DNA of 64,000 bases from Dehalococcoidia bacterium (GTDB lineage Bacteria; Chloroflexota; Dehalococcoidia; Tepidiformales; Tepidiformaceae): positions 32,158-96,157 of the forward strand of contig JADYYG010000030.1 of the NCBI GenBank assembly GCA_020853755.1, read 5' to 3'. The notes beneath the pieces are model-generated. The model was not told where the DNA came from and searched no databases. It saw only the letters and a program-made list of their open reading frames with translations. The position numbers were made by a program, and so were the translations under genes. Shown in pieces: positions 43,394-52,300 of the stretch; position 1 is the stretch's first letter; the number at the start of each line of letters is the position of its first letter.

Positions 43394-44047
43394 TCAGTTG
43401 CCCGACCCGATCGCATTGAACTTGGAACGCCGGTGTTCATCGACCTGGTCGCGAGTCTGCAAGAGCAGGTCGTCCAGGATCTCCGCCAGGTGGGCGACCC
43501 GCTCCTGCGCTCCTTCTAGTTCGAGGAGGCGTTGCTTCGCTTCCTCTTCGACCTGCAGCCATGGCCCGAGGAAGTTGACAAGTGCATGCGGATCGTCGGG
43601 AAGGGCAAGCCCCTGGGCCCACTGGTCGGTCAGAGACAAGGCGAGGCGGAAGTACAGGGGGAATGTCACCCTCACGGTCTCCAACGCCGCCCGAAGCGGT
43701 ATCGACGGCGGTTCGTCGCGGTCATCGATGAGTTCGATCTCGCCGTAGGGGTAGGGCCTCGGCGCCAACATTCGTCGCAGGCGGAAACGGCGTGTCCCCC
43801 GCGCCTGGAGGACGTATCTCCCGCCCTGCATCTCCGCGGACTCTTCGATCCTGGCCAGGGTGCCGACGTCGTACGGCCGCGCGGCGCCACCAACCTCGTT
43901 GCCTTCACGAATCAGGAGGACGCCGAACTCGCCGCCGCTCTGGAGGAGTTCGCGCGTCATCGTCTTGTAGCGTTCTTCGAAGACGCGCAGCGGCAACGGC
44001 ATCCCGGGGAAGAGCACCGTTCGCAGCGGGAACAATGGCATCTCCAC
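43394..44047 (-). CDS. Lon N-terminal (substrate-binding) domain protein
   Basis: The 217-residue protein matches the stand-alone LON substrate-binding domain: MPLFPLRTVLFPGMPLPLRVFEERY at the start (too long to give in full; key parts are LFPLRTVLFPG and LRVFEERY), then GVLLIREGNEVGG, DVGTLARIEE and a C-terminal helical part. It has no AAA or protease domain. Its role is unknown. Confidence 0.85.
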   Translation of the reverse strand: MEMPLFPLRTVLFPGMPLPLRVFEERYKTMTRELLQSGGEFGVLLIREGNEVGGAARPYDVGTLARIEESAEMQGGRYVLQARGTRRFRLRRMLAPRPYPYGEIELIDDRDEPPSIPLRAALETVRVTFPLYFRLALSLTDQWAQGLALPDDPHALVNFLGPWLQVEEEAKQRLLELEGAQERVAHLAEILDDLLLQTRDQVDEHRRSKFNAIGSGN

Positions 44048-44061
44048 CGGGCAGGCCCTGG

Positions 44062-44535
44062 TTAGCTGGTGCGCGTCTTGAGCCAGGCGTCGAGTTCGGG
44101 CTGGTGCTCCTCGAAGTGCTCGATGCCTGACGCATGAATGAGCCGGTTCCCGATCTTCGGCCGGCCCTTCTCCGGGTCTGTTCCCCAGAAGTCATCCGCG
44201 AGGCTGCTGGCGGCCGCCAGGTAGGCTTCCCATGCGGCGTCATAGTCGGCGAGGGCAGCTCTCCCGGGCTTCGCCAGTTGGGCGAACTTCGCGTTCCATG
44301 CGTCCGGGTCGCTGTAGTCCGCGCCTGCGGGCGTTGGCCGTTCCCCGGCTGCTACCCTCCCGAAGGCGGGCGTCATCTCCCGGTACCAACCAGCCATGTG
44401 AGCAAGCAGCTGCGAGAGGTTCCACGTCCCCAGCCAGACTTCGTCGAAGTCGCCGTCGTTGAGGCGCTCGAGGGGGCCGCGGAACGCGTCGTGTCCGCGA
44501 TGGAGTTCCTGCAGGGCCGTTGCTTTGTCAGTCAT
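44062..44535 (-). CDS. ClbS/DfsB (DinB-like) four-helix protein
   Basis: The 157-residue protein has LSQLLAHMAGWYREMTPAF in the second helix and NRLIHASGIEHFEEHQPEL near the end, giving the histidines of a DinB-like metal site. ClbS/DfsB proteins include colibactin self-protection hydrolases, but most homologues are uncharacterised. It begins 9 bases after the HpaB-like gene stop on the same strand. Confidence 0.72.
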   Translation of the reverse strand: MTDKATALQELHRGHDAFRGPLERLNDGDFDEVWLGTWNLSQLLAHMAGWYREMTPAFGRVAAGERPTPAGADYSDPDAWNAKFAQLAKPGRAALADYDAAWEAYLAAASSLADDFWGTDPEKGRPKIGNRLIHASGIEHFEEHQPELDAWLKTRTS

Positions 44536-44544
44536 TGTTACTTC

Positions 44545-45978
44545 CTAGATACCAGCGAGCTTCCTCGCGTATTCGAGTGTGCGGCGGCCGTCGTAGGCGC
44601 GGGAAATCATCAGCTTCTCGGCCTCGAGCGAGCCTTCGGCGTGGATTGCGAGGACGGCGTGATAGCCGCCGAAGTCGCCGGTGGTGAGGTCCGAGACCAT
44701 GTTCATAGCGCGGGTCCGAACTTCCCCGTCGACGCCGGCGCGGCCACCGAGATACTTGCGAAGCAGGTCGCCGGTCTCTGGCGAAGCGAAGTCCTCGACG
44801 CCGGGGCCAGTCACAAGCATGCCGCCGGCGATGTCCTGCACGTGCTGGAGCGCCTCGTGGTAGTGGTGCGCGAAGTGGTACTTCGCCATGTTCGTGGTCA
44901 GCGCGTCGGGCGCGAAAATCCCGTCCACGTCGCCCACGCCGCGGATGGCCGCCATTTCCGTCAAGGCGCGGAGCGTTTCGGCGTAACTGATGAGCCAGAT
45001 GAGCTTGTCCCGGACATGGGCGGCCTTCGAGATGCCATTGAGGTCCGCCATCAACAGCGCAGAGCCGATAAGGGCGTCGACCAGGGGAAGCTTGTACGAG
45101 ACGGCCGTGAAGCGGTGGTACTCGACGAACCCGAGTGCGAGCGCGCCCGCGAAGTCATGCTCGCCGGCCATGAACACCCGCTCCCACGGCACGAACACGT
45201 CGTCGAAGATAGTGATGGTCTCCATCATCTTCCGGTCGGCGCTCAGCGGGGCATCAAATTCGGCCTTCGGGCTTCCGCCGTACGGGCTGGCGATGAGCTT
45301 CAGACCCGGTGTGTTGACCGGGATCGCGAATGAGACTGCGTAATCCTTGTCGGCCTCGGACATCGCCCGCGTCGGGAGAACGATGAGTTCGTTCACGTTG
45401 GTCGTGCAGGACGTGTGAATTTTCGCGCCACGCACCACGATGCCGTCTGGCCGCCGCTCGACGATGCGGGTGTACATGTCCGGGTCCGGCTGGTTCAGCG
45501 GGCCGGCGGAGCGGTCACCCTTCACATCGGTCTGGGCGACGGAGAGCGCGAGGTCATTGTCCCGGCAGTGCTTGTAGAAGGCCTGGACGCGCTTGAGGTA
45601 GTCGGTCTCGTACTTGGTGTCGACCTGCCGGGAGACACGGTGCAGCGCGAAGAGCGCGTCGGTGCCGATCTCCTTGACCAGGACGACGAGGGTCTTCCCG
45701 AGAGCCGTCGCCGCTTCGATCAATTGCGACCGCTTGAGCAAGTCATCGGTCGATGCCGGAAGCTTGTAGTAGCGGGAATAGCTGTCCCCGGCTTCGGTCA
45801 CCACGGAGAGATCCCGGTACTGCGGATCCTCGGCCATTTCGAAGTCGAGGGCGGCATGATGGACCGCCTTCTGGATCACCGGGTGGGTGGTGACGTCGGC
45901 GACACGTTCGCCGCGATAGAAAACGGTGCGGTCGTCCCGGACCGAATCAATGTACTGCTGGGGTGTGCGAAGACCCAT
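44545..45978 (-). CDS. 4-hydroxyphenylacetate 3-monooxygenase (HpaB) family protein
   Basis: The 477-residue protein has the HpaB fold blocks: GLRTPQQYIDSVRDDRTVFY, RGAKIHTSCTTNVNEL, FDDVFVPWERVFMAG and IAGGMLVTGPGVEDF. The family uses reduced flavin for aromatic hydroxylation, and also includes 4-hydroxybutyryl-CoA dehydratase. The dehydratase Fe-S cysteine pair near residue 100 is missing here, which favours the monooxygenase branch. No flavin reductase gene is adjacent. The substrate is open. Confidence 0.85.
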   Translation of the reverse strand: MGLRTPQQYIDSVRDDRTVFYRGERVADVTTHPVIQKAVHHAALDFEMAEDPQYRDLSVVTEAGDSYSRYYKLPASTDDLLKRSQLIEAATALGKTLVVLVKEIGTDALFALHRVSRQVDTKYETDYLKRVQAFYKHCRDNDLALSVAQTDVKGDRSAGPLNQPDPDMYTRIVERRPDGIVVRGAKIHTSCTTNVNELIVLPTRAMSEADKDYAVSFAIPVNTPGLKLIASPYGGSPKAEFDAPLSADRKMMETITIFDDVFVPWERVFMAGEHDFAGALALGFVEYHRFTAVSYKLPLVDALIGSALLMADLNGISKAAHVRDKLIWLISYAETLRALTEMAAIRGVGDVDGIFAPDALTTNMAKYHFAHHYHEALQHVQDIAGGMLVTGPGVEDFASPETGDLLRKYLGGRAGVDGEVRTRAMNMVSDLTTGDFGGYHAVLAIHAEGSLEAEKLMISRAYDGRRTLEYARKLAGI

Positions 45979-46071
45979 AGAAGATGGAAGCCCTTCGGAT
46001 TGGATTGCCTCCGGCCAATACCCTCGGCACTGGGCATTCTACCCCAGCCCCGCGGCGCAGCGCGGTTCGCC

Positions 46072-47286
46072 TCAGGGCAGAGCCAGCATCCGTTCGAGCG
46101 CGACGAGCGACCACTTGCGCGTCTCGGCATCGACCTTCACTTCGTTGACCACGACGCCCTGGAGGAGCGCTTCGAGGACCCATGCCAGGTATGCCGGGTG
46201 GATGCGGTACATCGTGCTGCACGGGCAGATCACTGGGTCGAGGCAGAACACCTTCTTGTCCGGGTTCTGCACCTGCAGCCGGTTGACGAGGTTAATCTCG
46301 GTACCGACCGCCCAGACCGAACCTGCCGGCGACTCATGGATGGCGTTACTGATCTTTTCTGTCGAGCCGTTCATGTCGGCGGCCTGCACCACTTCCCAGC
46401 GGCACTCGGGATGGACGATGACCTTCACGTCCGGATACTCCCGCCGCGCTTTCTCGATTTGTTCGACTGAGAAGCGCTGGTGGGTGCTGCAATGTCCCTG
46501 CCAGAGGATGACGCGCGCCTTTTTGAGCGCCTCCGGCGTGGTGCCGCCGTGGGGCATCCGGAAGTTCCAGAGGACCATCTCGTCGAGCGGGATGCCCATG
46601 CCAAAGCCAGTGTTCCGCCCGAGGTGCTGGTCAGGGAAGAAGAGGACCTTCTCCGCCTGCTCGAACGCGTAGGCCAGCGCGCGCGGAGCGTTGCTCGAGG
46701 TGCAAACGAGACCGCCGCGTTCGCCGACGAACGCCTTGAGGTTCGCCGCGCTGTTCATGTATGTGACCGGGACCACGCTGGCGCCTTCGCCGAGCATCTC
46801 GTGGATCTCGTCCCAGGCCTGGTAGACATCGTCCGGGTCGGCCATATCCGCCATCGAACAGCCGGCTGCCATGTTCGGGAGGATGACGTGGACGCCTTCG
46901 TTCGTAAGGACGTCAGCGGACTCCGCCATGAAGTGGACGCCGCAGAAGAGGATGAACTCCAGGTCCTTCTGCTGCTGAGCCTCTCGGGCGAGCTTGAAGC
47001 TGTCGCCGACGAAGTCCGCGTACTTGATGACTTCTTCGCGCTGGTAATGGTGGCCGAGGATAGCCAGGCGCGTACCGAGTTGCCGCCGGGCGAAGGCGAT
47101 GCGCCGATCCAGTTCCTCGGGCGACATGTTCAGGTATTCGCGCGGGATGTCCTGCTGCCAGCTGACGAACGCCGGTTCATCGGCCAGCGGGACGGGGATG
47201 AGTGCGTCGGTGGGGCAGGTGCTCGGGTCCGTATACAGGACCAGTTTCTCAACGAAGCCGGGTGCGGTCGGAGTTAGTGCTGCCAT
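46072..47286 (-). CDS. nadA: Quinolinate synthase
   Basis: The 404-residue protein condenses iminoaspartate and dihydroxyacetone phosphate to quinolinate using a [4Fe-4S] cluster. Marks are LAILGHHYQREEVIKYADFVGDS near the N-terminus (key part GHHYQREEV), FCGVHFMAESADVL, VTYMNSAANLKAF, VLFFPDQHLGRNTG, VHPECRWEVVQAAD and CLDPVICPCSTM. The three cluster cysteines are in FCGV, PECRW and the CPC segment. A GGAGGCAG site precedes the ATG. nadB and nadC are not nearby. It is preceded by a palindromic operator and a strong -35 box. Confidence 0.94.
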   Translation of the reverse strand: MAALTPTAPGFVEKLVLYTDPSTCPTDALIPVPLADEPAFVSWQQDIPREYLNMSPEELDRRIAFARRQLGTRLAILGHHYQREEVIKYADFVGDSFKLAREAQQQKDLEFILFCGVHFMAESADVLTNEGVHVILPNMAAGCSMADMADPDDVYQAWDEIHEMLGEGASVVPVTYMNSAANLKAFVGERGGLVCTSSNAPRALAYAFEQAEKVLFFPDQHLGRNTGFGMGIPLDEMVLWNFRMPHGGTTPEALKKARVILWQGHCSTHQRFSVEQIEKARREYPDVKVIVHPECRWEVVQAADMNGSTEKISNAIHESPAGSVWAVGTEINLVNRLQVQNPDKKVFCLDPVICPCSTMYRIHPAYLAWVLEALLQGVVVNEVKVDAETRKWSLVALERMLALP

Positions 47287-47298
47287 CTCTGCCTCCTA

Positions 47299-47321
47299 CT
47301 TAGTGTCATTGCTACACTAAG
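47299..47321 (-). promoter_or_regulatory. Palindromic operator in the nadA leader
   Basis: CTTAGTGT (47299-47306) and ACACTAAG (47314-47321) form a perfect 8-base inverted repeat around 7 bases, between the predicted promoter and the nadA ribosome-binding site. This position suits a repressor site. NAD-synthesis genes are often controlled by NrtR, NiaR or NadQ; which regulator acts here is not decided by sequence. Confidence 0.6.
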
Positions 47322-47333
47322 CCTCTGCGTCCA

Positions 47334-47362
47334 ACCATGGCAGCTTTGGCAGTTCGTGTCAA
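47334..47362 (-). promoter_or_regulatory. Predicted nadA promoter
   Basis: On the minus strand a perfect -35 box TTGACA (47357-47362) is followed after 17 bases by CATGGT (47334-47339) as a weak -10. The -35 lies within a second perfect dyad, TTCGTGTC (47353-47360) and GACACGAA (47366-47373), which could be a regulator site or the end of the upstream transcript. Confidence 0.5.
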
Positions 47363-47468
47363 GACGACACGAAGTCGTGCGGTTTCAATCCGGCCGCTTG
47401 CGAAAGCTGTTGCTGGCAACTGGGCGAGGCCCCGGCGGTCGACTTCGGAGGCGACTCGTCGCGTCGTG

Positions 47469-47795
47469 CTACTTCTTCTTTTTCTTCGGGCGGGGGCGGC
47501 TCCAGCCATGGCTGATCATCCAGGCGGAGACGAGGCGGGAGAGGCCGAATCCGAGCAGCAGCGCCCAGAACACGAACACGACCATCGTGAACGAAGAGTC
47601 TCCGCCTGTGGCGCCCGCGAGGATGCCCATGTACAGCCCCAGGAACCCGCCGACGGAGAAGGCCATGTAGACCGGGAAGGTTCGCCAGTGCCACACGGGC
47701 ATTGGGACAGGTTGGGGCGCTGGCGCTGGTTGCGCGGCAGGAGCCGCCTGGGCTGACGTGGATGCCGGACGCCGTTTCCGGGAGCGAGTGCTCAC
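47469..47795 (-). CDS. Small basic membrane protein, unknown
   Basis: The 108-residue protein has an Ala/Pro/Gln-rich N-terminus, two hydrophobic segments (FPVYMAFSVGGFLGLYMGIL and FTMVVFVFWALLLGFGLSRL) and a lysine-rich C-terminus. No family was recognised. Its start overlaps the stop of the zinc-ribbon gene upstream by 4 bases, so they are probably translated together. Confidence 0.6.
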   Translation of the reverse strand: MSTRSRKRRPASTSAQAAPAAQPAPAPQPVPMPVWHWRTFPVYMAFSVGGFLGLYMGILAGATGGDSSFTMVVFVFWALLLGFGLSRLVSAWMISHGWSRPRPKKKKK

Positions 47796-48022
47796 GACGG
47801 CACCCCGAATTTCAGGCGGAATGCCATATCACAGCGCAGGCAGAGCGGGACGACATCGCGCCCGAGCAGGTTTCGGAATCCGATCACATGAACTCCACAG
47901 GCCCGGCCGGTTTCATTGATCCGGGCGTCAGGAAAATGGAAGAGGCCACCACAGTCGGCGCAGACGAGCGCGCTCAGGCTTCCGATGGCTTCCTTGCACT
48001 CCACGCAGCAGGTGGCGGGCAC
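47792..48022 (-). CDS. Small zinc-ribbon protein
   Basis: The 76-residue protein has paired cysteines (CCVECKEAIG, CADCGGLFHF, CLRCDMAF) that fit one or two zinc sites. It is of unknown function. It lies 44 bases after a related cysteine-rich gene and overlaps the small membrane protein gene, forming a three-gene unit. Confidence 0.6.
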   Translation of the reverse strand: MPATCCVECKEAIGSLSALVCADCGGLFHFPDARINETGRACGVHVIGFRNLLGRDVVPLCLRCDMAFRLKFGVPS

Positions 48023-48066
48023 AGGCCAATTGTCGATTGGCCACCCGTTGGTTGTCGATTTCGGTG

Positions 48067-48450
48067 TCAGTGGGAGACCGCGAACTCCAGCACGTCGCCC
48101 CGAACGAAGAGCAGGACTCCCGATGACGTCCGGCGGTGCTTCACATGGCCGAGCTGGGCGGCACGTTCGAGTTCCGCTTCGGAGAGGTTCGCCGCTGCCG
48201 CCGCCTCGGGGAGGTCGAGGACATCGTCGAGGGCCCCGGGTTCTGCTTCCGGGTTCAGGCAGATGTTGCAGGCGAATTCGAGGCCGAGGTGTTCCTCATT
48301 GATCCAGACCTGGCCGCAGTCTTCCCCGGGTAGGTCTGCACGCGAGTTCAGGTGGTACAACTCACCGCAGACGCCGCAATGCGCGACCATGTACGGCTCG
48401 ACGGTGAGGTGGCAGACGATGCAAACGGTAGTGGAGGCTTCGGAAGTCAT
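48067..48450 (-). CDS. Cysteine-rich zinc-finger-like protein
   Basis: The 127-residue protein has CIVCHLTVEPYMVAHCGVCG followed by a later CNICLNPE, a pattern of four to six zinc ligands. The C-terminal half ends in RTSSGVLLFVRGDVLEFA. The ATG at 48450 (MTSEASTTVC) was chosen over 48513 because the extra residues lack the pattern. It is divergent from rnc. Function unknown. Confidence 0.6.
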   Translation of the reverse strand: MTSEASTTVCIVCHLTVEPYMVAHCGVCGELYHLNSRADLPGEDCGQVWINEEHLGLEFACNICLNPEAEPGALDDVLDLPEAAAAANLSEAELERAAQLGHVKHRRTSSGVLLFVRGDVLEFAVSH

Positions 48451-48587
48451 ACGCAGGTTCACTCCGAGCGTACATGAACCTTGACTGCCGGGGAACGCGA
48501 TCCCTATGATCATAGCGCTTTAGCAATTCCTCTGCCCTTCTTCGAACAGGGGCAGCCAGTTCCCTGCTTCGGGGGACGGGAGGGTGC

Positions 48588-49304
48588 GTGGCCCTGGCCA
48601 CTTCGACCGACCATGCGCGATTGGTGGAACAGCTCGGCGTCCGGCCGTTGCCGGATGACCTCCTCGGGCAGGCGCTCACGCACGCCTCGTATCTGAACGA
48701 AGCCGACGCCTCAGCGATATCGAACGAGCGCCTCGAGTTCCTCGGAGATTCCGTGCTTGGCATGGTCATCGCATCGGTCTTGTTCGAGCAGTTCCCGGAC
48801 GCCGGCGAAGGCGACCTGACCCGGATGCGCGCCGATATCGTGCGAGGAACCAGCCTCGCCCGGGTGGCGAATCGGCTGGGTCTCGGCGAACACATGATCC
48901 TGGGGCGAGGTGAAGAGGCTGCGGGCGGCCGTAAGCGTGACCGGAACCTCGCGGGCGCTGTCGAAGCGATGATCGGCGCCGTCTACGAAGCGCACGGTTA
49001 CCGCAGCGCGAAAGCGCTCACCCGGCGTCTCCTCAAGCCTGAACTCGAACAGATCCGCCGGGAAGGCGCCCGCGTCGACGCGAAGAGTTCGCTCCAGCAT
49101 CTCGTTCAGGCCCGCTGGCACGAACCACCCGAATATGTGACGGTGCAGGACACGGCCGGGGAAACGCACCGTTTCGCCGTCGAAGTCCGTGTTGCAGGAG
49201 CGACCCTCGGTCGGGGCGAGGGTCGAAGCAAGCGCGAAGCGCAGCAGGCAGCCGCCCAGGAAGCGGTCGCCGCACTGACCGCGCCACCGCAGGCAGAGGA
49301 GTAG
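48588..49304 (+). CDS. rnc: Ribonuclease III
   Basis: The 238-residue protein has the RNase III signature NERLEFLGDSVLGMVIA with the catalytic glutamate and aspartate, GAVEAMIGAVYEAHG for the second acidic pair, and a C-terminal double-stranded RNA-binding domain (about 160-232, SSLQHLVQARWHEPPEY and SKREAQQAAAQEAV). It processes rRNA and other structured RNA. The start is the GTG at 48588. smc follows 4 bases after its stop, a common pairing. Confidence 0.94.
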   Translation: MALATSTDHARLVEQLGVRPLPDDLLGQALTHASYLNEADASAISNERLEFLGDSVLGMVIASVLFEQFPDAGEGDLTRMRADIVRGTSLARVANRLGLGEHMILGRGEEAAGGRKRDRNLAGAVEAMIGAVYEAHGYRSAKALTRRLLKPELEQIRREGARVDAKSSLQHLVQARWHEPPEYVTVQDTAGETHRFAVEVRVAGATLGRGEGRSKREAQQAAAQEAVAALTAPPQAEE

Positions 49305-49308
49305 CCCC

Positions 49309-52300
49309 GTGTACCTGAAGCGGCTCTCCGTCCAGGGATTCAAGAGCTTCGCCAACCGGACGAACTTCGACTACGGCCGGGGGATCACTGCGGTCGTCGG
49401 TCCGAACGGCTCTGGGAAGAGCAATGTCGCGGACGCGATCCGTTGGGTACTGGGCGAACAAAGCAGCCGCCTCCTTCGAGCGAAGAAGCAAGAGGACGTC
49501 ATCTTCGCCGGGACGAAAGACCGCGCCGCCGTTGGCATGGCCGAGGTGGCGCTGACACTCGACAACGAAGAACGCTGGCTCCCCGTCGACTTTGCCGAAG
49601 TCGAGATCGCCCGCCGTGTCTACAGGAACGGCGACTCCGAGTACTTGCTGAACGGCTCCCGAGTCCGCCTCCGCGACGTCATCGACCTCCTGATGAAGGG
49701 CGACGTGGGCCAGAACAGCTACTCGATCATGGGCCAGGGCCTTGTGGACGAAGTGCTGAGCATGTCGCCCGAAGAGCGCCGGTCCTTCCTGGACGAGGCG
49801 GCCGACGTGAAGCGCTTCCGCCAGAAGATCCGTGAAGCAATCGACCGGCTGGCGGCAACGCGCGACAACATCGACCGCGTGACCCTGGTCATCGAAGAGA
49901 TCGAGCCCCGGCTGGCCCAGCTCAGCCGGCAGGCAGAGCGTGCTGCCGAGCATAAGGCTCTGTCTGCAGAGTTGTTCGACCTCCTGAAGACCTACTACGG
50001 TCACCTCTGGAGCGAAGGGCAGAACACGCTCGTGCGTGTCCGCGCTTCGTTGGACCAGGGGCATGCGGAGAACGCGGCGGCCAACCAGCGCGTGAGCCAA
50101 CTGCGCGAGCAGTTGCGCACCCTTTCCGAGGAGATCAAGCGCCGCCGGGAAACGATCAGCCGCAGAGACACGCGTAACTCCGAGATCGAGCAGCGGCTGG
50201 TGGCCACCGAACAGGCCATTGCGCTCGACCGCGAACGGCACAACATGGTCTCGGGCCGGCGGGAAGAAGTGCGCCTTGAACTTGAGGCAGTCGAAGCCGA
50301 GCGCCTGAGCCTCGCATCGACTGACGTCGACGACGGCCGGCGCGGTATCGAAGTGGTTGGCGAGGCCGAGACGGCCAAAGAGGAAGCCGCACGAACTCGC
50401 GCCGAACTCGATGGGGCCGAACGCGAGTACTCGTCACTGCGGTCCCGGATGCAGGAACTGCGTGACGGCGCCGACGGTGACGACCGTCGGGCGAACGGCA
50501 TGAGTGTCGATATCGAGACCGCGCAGCGCCGCATCAGCGACCTCGACCGCGAACTTGAACAACTCGTGGCCCGCCGTAAGGCGGTCATCGTCGAGCTCAT
50601 CGGGTTCGGCCGCCGGTTTGCTGAGGCCCAGGCCGGCGTCGTGGACGGCGAGACCGGCGTCGAAACCGCGCGTGGCGAAGCCGAGGCGGCTCGCGAACAA
50701 CTCACACGCGTGCAGGACGAAGTGCGTTCCTTCGAGGCAGCGGGCAACGCCGACCTGCGGGAACTGGACCACCTCGAAGGCCGCCTCGACGCGCTTCGCC
50801 GTGTTCAAGCCGAACACGATGGCGTCGCCGCCGGCACGCGGAATGTCCTGATCATGGGCCAGGCGCTCATGGACGAATACGAACCAGGCAGCATGGGAGA
50901 GGCCCCGGAAATCAACGGTGTCATCGGACTGCTCTCGCGGCAGATCCGCGTGCCTGCCGGCCTCGAGATCGCGATCAACGCTGCCCTTGAGCAGCGGCTC
51001 CACGCGATCGTCGTCGAAAACGAAACAGTGGCGCTGGAGGCTGTCAACACGCTCCAGCGGCGAAAACAGGGGCGCGCCCAATTTCTCCCGCTGGATTCCG
51101 TCCGCCACGTCTACCCCCTGAACTTGCAGAAGGAGCGCGGAGTCGTAGGCGTCGCGGCCAAGCTGATTCGCTGTGACGCCCGCGTGAAAAACCTGATCGA
51201 TACCCTCCTGGGTCGTGTGATCATCGTCGAGGACGTGCCCTCGGGCCTGCGCATGGTGAAGCGTGCCCTCGGTTCGATCGTCACTCTCGACGGCGTCTTT
51301 ATCGAGCAATCTGGCGTCATCGCAGGCGGCGCCACAGGGGCGGACGAAGGCGAGTTCATCCGCCAGCGCGAACTCGAAGAGTTGCCGGAGCGCATCGAAG
51401 AACTGCGAACGCGGACAAACACCAGCCAGGCCCGGGTCGATGATGCCCGCGCTGCAATCGAGCAGGTCGCCCGCCGTTCCCACGAGGCTGAAGCGGCGTA
51501 CGAGATGGCCAGGCGCTCCCTCGAAGCTGCTCGCTTCGACGTTGAGCGCGAGCGCGATCGCCTGCATCGCCTCCGCCGTGATATGGACGCCGTCCTGTCC
51601 AAGCGTGCGGACGTGGAGCGCGAACGAGGCAGCCGTGAGACACAGATTGCGCAGGCCGAGCAGGCTGCGGTGCAACTCCAGGCCCGCCGTGACGAACGCC
51701 GCGCCGCCATGGCCTCCATCGAGGAGGACCTGAACCTGGCGACCCAGCGCCGCGAAGCAGCCCTCCGTGCCGTCTCCGAAGCGAGCGCGAGGCTGGCCAC
51801 GGCGGAAGGCGAGCGCCGGACGCTCGCGGCCCTCCGGGAGCAACACGAAAAGTCCATCGAGCGTCTCGATTCGCAGATCCAGGCGAAGCGATTGCAGGCT
51901 CGGAACCTCGAGCTTGAAGCGGGCGTCATCGACGAGCGGCTCGGAAGGCTCGCCCGGGAGTTGGAAACGGCACGTGCCGACCAGGCGAAGTACGCCGAAG
52001 ACGCCGCTCCGGATCGTGACGAACTGCACCGGCTGGAGAACCACGAACGCACGATCCAGGACGAGTTTAACGAGGCCCAGACCTCGCTGTTGCGCATCCA
52101 GGCGTCCCGGCTCGACCTCGAAGCTGAACTGGCGCGTACCACCGAGCACCTGGAGCACCTGCGGCTGGAGATGGAGCGGGAAGGCCTCGCCCCGGACCGC
52201 AGCGGGCGGATCGTCAGCTTCGACGAGGCGGTCGCGACCGAACCCATGTTCCCAGAGGAAGAACGGGAAACGACGCACATCCAGGGCGGCGCGGACATCG

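Noticed and set aside
44545..45978. 4-hydroxybutyryl-CoA dehydratase
   Set aside because: The cysteine pair near residue 100 that holds the Fe-S cluster of that enzyme is missing.
50434..52278. 614-residue minus-strand frame inside smc
   Set aside because: It is antisense to the SMC coiled coil and hinge, which are unambiguous.
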